Both the position numbers and the translations under genes were made by a program. A DNA stretch of 49,543 nt, taken from IMG/VR virus record IMGVR_UViG_3300038678_000142, positions 1 to 49,543 of that record; one strand, 5' to 3'. Below the pieces are notes generated by a model. The model was not told the DNA's origin. It made no database searches and was given only the letters and a program-made list of their open reading frames with translations. This DNA is from a virus. Positions 45,838 through 49,543 of this stretch are shown here, in pieces (the stretch's first letter is position 1; each line of letters begins with the position of its first letter).

Positions 45838-48800
45838 ATGTTGAGAAAATATGGTGTAGACCAATACTTCACGTTTCCGCTGATTTCGGCCAGCGCGCAG
45901 GACTTTGATACGGGTCCGACGCTCGCTGCCGGGGACGCCAAGGTCTGGACCGACAATCAGATATTCACAAATTTATCTGCCGAGGCCGTCGCGTTCACTT
46001 TAGGCTCTGAGAAACCGACGCTGGGAGACACTATTGACGGTGCCACCAGTGCCGCCAGCGGGACATTCATGTTTGCGGTTGTTTCGTCGGGGACATTTGG
46101 CGGCGGTGACGCGGCTGGCACGCTGTTCCTTAAATCGGTGAGCGGTACATTCCAGTCCGAGAACCTCGATATCAATGGCGGCACGGCCAACGTGATGACG
46201 ATTGGGGCCGACACAACTGCCGGTTTGATTGGCGAGGTGAGCAACGGAATGTTCTGTTGTGCGTTGACGGCAGCGGAAATGCAATGCACGCAAGCCGAAA
46301 TACACATTATCGATTCCGCTACAAAAGAGTGGGAGGACCAGGGGATAAAGATTGAAACGATCGGTCATGCGTCCGCGATGCACCCGCAGTTTGATGCAAA
46401 CGTCACACAGATTTCAGGAGATGCGACCGCAGCCGACAACCTGGAACTTCAGTACGACGGAACCGGATTGACTGGCGACACGTTCCCGGCTCCGCAGTCG
46501 CAGGTGGGATCAATCGGCTCCGCAGGTGGTGGTGGTCGTAACTTTGCAGCCGATCACGACAACACTACCCGCGACACGATCGACAACGCGGCTGCTGTAG
46601 ACAAAGGGGGCGGACTTGTTGGAATCCCCGTCACGGGCCATGCGTTCTTTGCTGGTAATGAAATCACAATTGCTGGATCAACAAACTACAATGGTGCTGA
46701 AGACATCGTTAGCCAGACGACTAACGAAATCGTAATTACGGCACCGTTCGTGTCGGAAACATTCGCTGGCACAGAGACGATTGTTTCGTCGATCAAAGGC
46801 ATCATTTTTGTCGGTACGCTCTCTAGTGGTACGTTTGCTGACACGGAATCAGATGACGGGGTGTATCAAGTAATCGCACACGACAGCAATGCCTTCGACA
46901 TCGTGTATCGAATTCCCATCGGTGCCGCCCGGCTGGGGACCGACATATTTATTCTAGGATACCTCAATAGCGGGAACGATCAATCCAATGTTCAAGTGTA
47001 CGATTTCATCGGGTCCGTGTGGAAAACCGTAAAGATATGGGAAGGGCAGAACGGTGCCGCAGACACTCCTATTGATGCTAAAATTCTGGATAAGCACACT
47101 GGTACGGGTGCAGATTTAGGAATTTGCCTGTTGAGAATTGTGACAACAGGACAGACGGCACCAACCCTGAATGTCGAGCAATTGCTGATCGAGGCGGTTT
47201 CCAGCGATATATCCGTGGGGTACGTTCGCGATGCTGCTGTCAGCTATGATACCGATCCTGCACGAGGTGAAGCGGGGGTCGATCCTGAACGAAATGGAAC
47301 CGCAGACAACCCGAGCGACAATGAGGCCGACACAACTACGCTGACCGTGTCTAAGAAACTACCAGGGATACACATAGCGTCGGGATCTGTATTCACGTTC
47401 GACCAGAACTATTCCAAATACACTTTTAGCGGGGGTGGTGGGCAGGTTGCCCTTGCTGGTTTTGAAATCAGCAGGTGTCGATTCTTTAATCTATCGATAT
47501 CCGGTGTATCAACTGGATCGGTCAGGACTGTTTTCACATCATGTGCATTCTTCTCAGCTACCACAGTGGAACTTGGCACCTGGATCGGTTGCGCAATTGC
47601 AAATACCATTACGCTGTCTGGGGCGAACACGTACAGATTCAGGCAGTGTGATTTCACCGATTCCGGAGAACTAGATTTCGGGGCCGTGGGAGCGCAGACG
47701 ATTTACGTTGACCATCACTCAGGTCATATGTTGGTGCAAAATTTAGCAGCCGGGGACGCTATATTCATTCACGGCACAGGGAATGTTACCCTCAATGCCA
47801 ACTGCACGGGTGGGACTGTAGATCACTCATCAGATGTTGTGGTTACCGACAATTCGGGGAATGTTAGCTTGTCGGTCGATCCAACGTCCGCTAACGCCAT
47901 CCAACTTGACGGCAGCACCCAATCGCTGACGGACCTGAAAGACTTTGCCGACGATGGTTATGATCCGGCAACGAACAAGGTGCAAGGGGTTGTTCTTGTC
48001 GATACCACCACGGTAAACACCGATCAGCGTGGGACGGACTCAGCACTGACAGATAAGGACGGATTCACATTATCAGTCGCCGGGATCTTGGCTGTTTGGC
48101 ATCAGGCTCTCGCCCAAATCGTGACGGCCGGAAGTGTCGGAAAACTTCTCAAGGATGAAATCACATCAGTGCGGATGGCAACACTCACGGACTGGATCAA
48201 CGGTGGGCGACTGGATCTTCTGCTCGATGCGATCCCGACCGTTACAGAGTTTGAAGCACGGACGATTCTTGCAGCGGCGTACTTTGATCCAGCAGTAGAT
48301 CAAGTCTCCGCCGATATCACGGCCATCGCGGGCAACACGCCTCTTGCAACCAGCCTCAAAGAATTCATCGACGCGAATGTCATCGAGTCCGATACGGCAC
48401 AGGGGGGAACATCCACGACGATAACTCTTGCTGCTGGCTCCAACGGGACTGATGATTATTACAAAGACTACGGGGTCTATATCAACGGCGGAACCGGCGT
48501 AGGGCAGTTTGCGAGGATCAACAGCTACAATGGAACAAGCAAAATTGCCACGATTGCCACGCCGGTAAACGGCTGGGCTGTTACGCCGGATGTTACTTCG
48601 ACCTACATTTTATTATCGTCTGGCGTGGAGACTCATGTCAGCGAGATTCATTCAGGAGCAATCTCCGCTGCTAGTTTCTCCGCCGATGCGATTGATGCGG
48701 CTGCGGTGGCGGCTGACGCTTCTCAGGAAATCGCGGATGAAGTCCTGAAACGCGCAGTCTCGAACGTCGAGGACACGGCAGACAGGCACTCCCTGGCCGC

Positions 48801-48936
48801 TGGTGTCATGGTTATGACGAACAGCAGCATTTTCGGGACGACACTGACCGCAAAGAAACCAAGCAACGACAATGTATTCCAAACATACACCGTAGTGGTC
48901 GATGCCGCTGCTGATCCAATCACGGGGGTAAGCTAA
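45838..48936 (+). CDS. Long tail fibre / receptor-binding protein
   Basis: A 1032-aa protein, the largest in the window. It is a string of short V/T/G-rich strands; around residues 500-640 a beta-helix-like segment is visible (YTFSGGGGQVALAGFEISRC, TVELGTWIGCAIANTITLSG, QTIYVDHHSGHMLVQNLAAG), as in fibres and pectate-lyase-like spikes. An alternating Ala/Asp helix occurs near 955-985. No catalytic residues are clear. The stop overlaps the next start (TAATG). Confidence 0.75.
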   Translation: MLRKYGVDQYFTFPLISASAQDFDTGPTLAAGDAKVWTDNQIFTNLSAEAVAFTLGSEKPTLGDTIDGATSAASGTFMFAVVSSGTFGGGDAAGTLFLKSVSGTFQSENLDINGGTANVMTIGADTTAGLIGEVSNGMFCCALTAAEMQCTQAEIHIIDSATKEWEDQGIKIETIGHASAMHPQFDANVTQISGDATAADNLELQYDGTGLTGDTFPAPQSQVGSIGSAGGGGRNFAADHDNTTRDTIDNAAAVDKGGGLVGIPVTGHAFFAGNEITIAGSTNYNGAEDIVSQTTNEIVITAPFVSETFAGTETIVSSIKGIIFVGTLSSGTFADTESDDGVYQVIAHDSNAFDIVYRIPIGAARLGTDIFILGYLNSGNDQSNVQVYDFIGSVWKTVKIWEGQNGAADTPIDAKILDKHTGTGADLGICLLRIVTTGQTAPTLNVEQLLIEAVSSDISVGYVRDAAVSYDTDPARGEAGVDPERNGTADNPSDNEADTTTLTVSKKLPGIHIASGSVFTFDQNYSKYTFSGGGGQVALAGFEISRCRFFNLSISGVSTGSVRTVFTSCAFFSATTVELGTWIGCAIANTITLSGANTYRFRQCDFTDSGELDFGAVGAQTIYVDHHSGHMLVQNLAAGDAIFIHGTGNVTLNANCTGGTVDHSSDVVVTDNSGNVSLSVDPTSANAIQLDGSTQSLTDLKDFADDGYDPATNKVQGVVLVDTTTVNTDQRGTDSALTDKDGFTLSVAGILAVWHQALAQIVTAGSVGKLLKDEITSVRMATLTDWINGGRLDLLLDAIPTVTEFEARTILAAAYFDPAVDQVSADITAIAGNTPLATSLKEFIDANVIESDTAQGGTSTTITLAAGSNGTDDYYKDYGVYINGGTGVGQFARINSYNGTSKIATIATPVNGWAVTPDVTSTYILLSSGVETHVSEIHSGAISAASFSADAIDAAAVAADASQEIADEVLKRAVSNVEDTADRHSLAAGVMVMTNSSIFGTTLTAKKPSNDNVFQTYTVVVDAAADPITGVS

Positions 48937-49136
48937 TGGGGGCAGGATGGATCGGAATACCCGGGATGTTCCCGTACGTGATGGCGGCTGGTGGCCTCGA
49001 CGCACCACCGGACAGCGTCGGCCCCGAATTCGTAATAAGACCAAATCGTCCAACCTTCGCCATTCGAGACAACAGGCCAGAGCCAGTGATACCAACCAGC
49101 CGACCGACCTTCAGAATACCAGACGAGGAATGCTGA
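48936..49136 (+). CDS. Small fibre-associated repeat protein
   Basis: A 66-aa protein with three copies of an N/S-R-P-x-F/P-x-I unit (RPNRPTFAI, RDNRPEPVI, PTSRPTFRI). This repeat is common in small phage virion proteins and may be a fibre cap or trimer tip. It is coupled to the fibre stop. Confidence 0.55.
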   Translation: MGAGWIGIPGMFPYVMAAGGLDAPPDSVGPEFVIRPNRPTFAIRDNRPEPVIPTSRPTFRIPDEEC

Positions 49137-49137
49137 C

Positions 49138-49485
49138 ATGCCAGCAAACACGGCAACCAAACGATTCAGTGTCAGGGCAGGGGAGACGCTCAACGCTGCC
49201 GTTGATATCAAGGGGCTGCTTCCAATCAACTCAGCGGGTGCGTCCACTGAGAAGGCGACAGGCACGCCCGTAATCATAGAGATCAACACCGGCGTCCTCG
49301 GACTGAGCAACAAGGCGGTGAGCATTGCCACGTTGTTCATTGATGGCAACGACAGGGTGGCAGGCGAGGCTATCCAGTTCACCGTCACGGGGTTTGTCAG
49401 CGGGTCGTATGGCATCGACATCACGTTCGTCACAACGGGAACACAGACGAGGGAATGCACGGTGTATTTCGACGTCAAGAACTGA
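49138..49485 (+). CDS. Virion protein at window end
   Basis: A 115-aa beta-rich protein (SVRAGETLNAAVDIKGLLPINS, IEINTGVLGLSNKAVSIATLF, SYGIDITFVTTGTQ). It starts 1 nt after the previous stop and ends the tail-fibre operon. No motif identified. Confidence 0.5.
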   Translation: MPANTATKRFSVRAGETLNAAVDIKGLLPINSAGASTEKATGTPVIIEINTGVLGLSNKAVSIATLFIDGNDRVAGEAIQFTVTGFVSGSYGIDITFVTTGTQTRECTVYFDVKN

Positions 49486-49504
49486 GGGGAGAGAGTGGTG
49501 TACA

Positions 49505-49523
49505 TTGTATGTATACTATACAA
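49505..49523. promoter_or_regulatory. Imperfect palindrome at window end
   Basis: TTGTAT-GTATACT-ATACAA is an inverted repeat with six perfect outer bases and a GTATAC centre, A+T-rich in a 58-nt non-coding tail. TATACT on the top strand is also a good -10 box. It could be an operator or a promoter for the next genes if the genome is circular. Confidence 0.35.
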
Positions 49524-49543
49524 AACAGTAGGTACTCCTAAGG

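Overview
The window is a tightly packed, almost entirely plus-strand tailed-phage genome of siphovirus type. It may be complete or nearly complete, because it holds packaging, head, neck, tail, recombination, replication, DNA modification, lysis and fibre genes. I see no integrase, repressor, tRNA, rRNA, CRISPR array or host housekeeping gene. Base composition is near 50% G+C. The host cannot be named from the sequence. A phage-borne CsrA, a GpA-type packaging ATPase and the Cys-motif head of the gene at 19290 (a motif I recall from planctomycete proteins) would fit a Gram-negative, perhaps planctomycete-like, host; this is an inference.

Layout. (1) 87-9000, packaging and head: small and large terminase (lambda Nu1/GpA type), a 58-aa Cys/His protein, gpW-like joiner, lambda-type portal, ClpP-like protease with an apparent nested scaffold, a repeat-bearing decoration protein and a Mu gpT-type major capsid protein, closed by a strong terminator. 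(2) 9046-19293, neck and tail: completion proteins, a tail-tube candidate, a tail chaperone with a likely programmed -1 frameshift, tape measure, distal tail proteins and a protein with about 39 cysteines. (3) 19290-21921: glycosyltransferase-like, Fe(II)/2-oxoglutarate oxygenase-like and SAM methyltransferase genes, which look like a surface-modification cassette. (4) 22313-28440, early module: excisionase-like HTH protein, CsrA, RecE-like exonuclease, RecT, an O-like initiator with six internal 12-bp iterons, a helicase-loader candidate, a small PD-(D/E)XK nuclease and a helix-hairpin-helix protein. (5) 28.4-40.8 kb: many small zinc-ribbon and ASCH-like genes, a DUF5131 protein, a HerA/FtsK-like ATPase, and C5-cytosine and N6-adenine DNA methyltransferases. 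Many genes here are preceded by copies of one degenerate intergenic element. (6) 41.0-43.1 kb, lysis/secretion: a membrane-anchored coil protein, an alpha/beta hydrolase and a secreted trypsin-like protease. (7) 43.1-49.5 kb: a structural protein, a LamG-like protein, a 1032-aa fibre and small distal proteins.

Two small membrane-protein genes (14279-14443 and 21990-22265) lie on the minus strand and look like cargo genes. The main unexplained features are the dispersed start-associated element, an open frame inside the cytosine methyltransferase gene that resembles a conserved phage protein, the -1 frameshift in the tail chaperone, the nested scaffold, the iterons inside the initiator gene, and the Cys-rich tail protein beside the glycan-modification genes.
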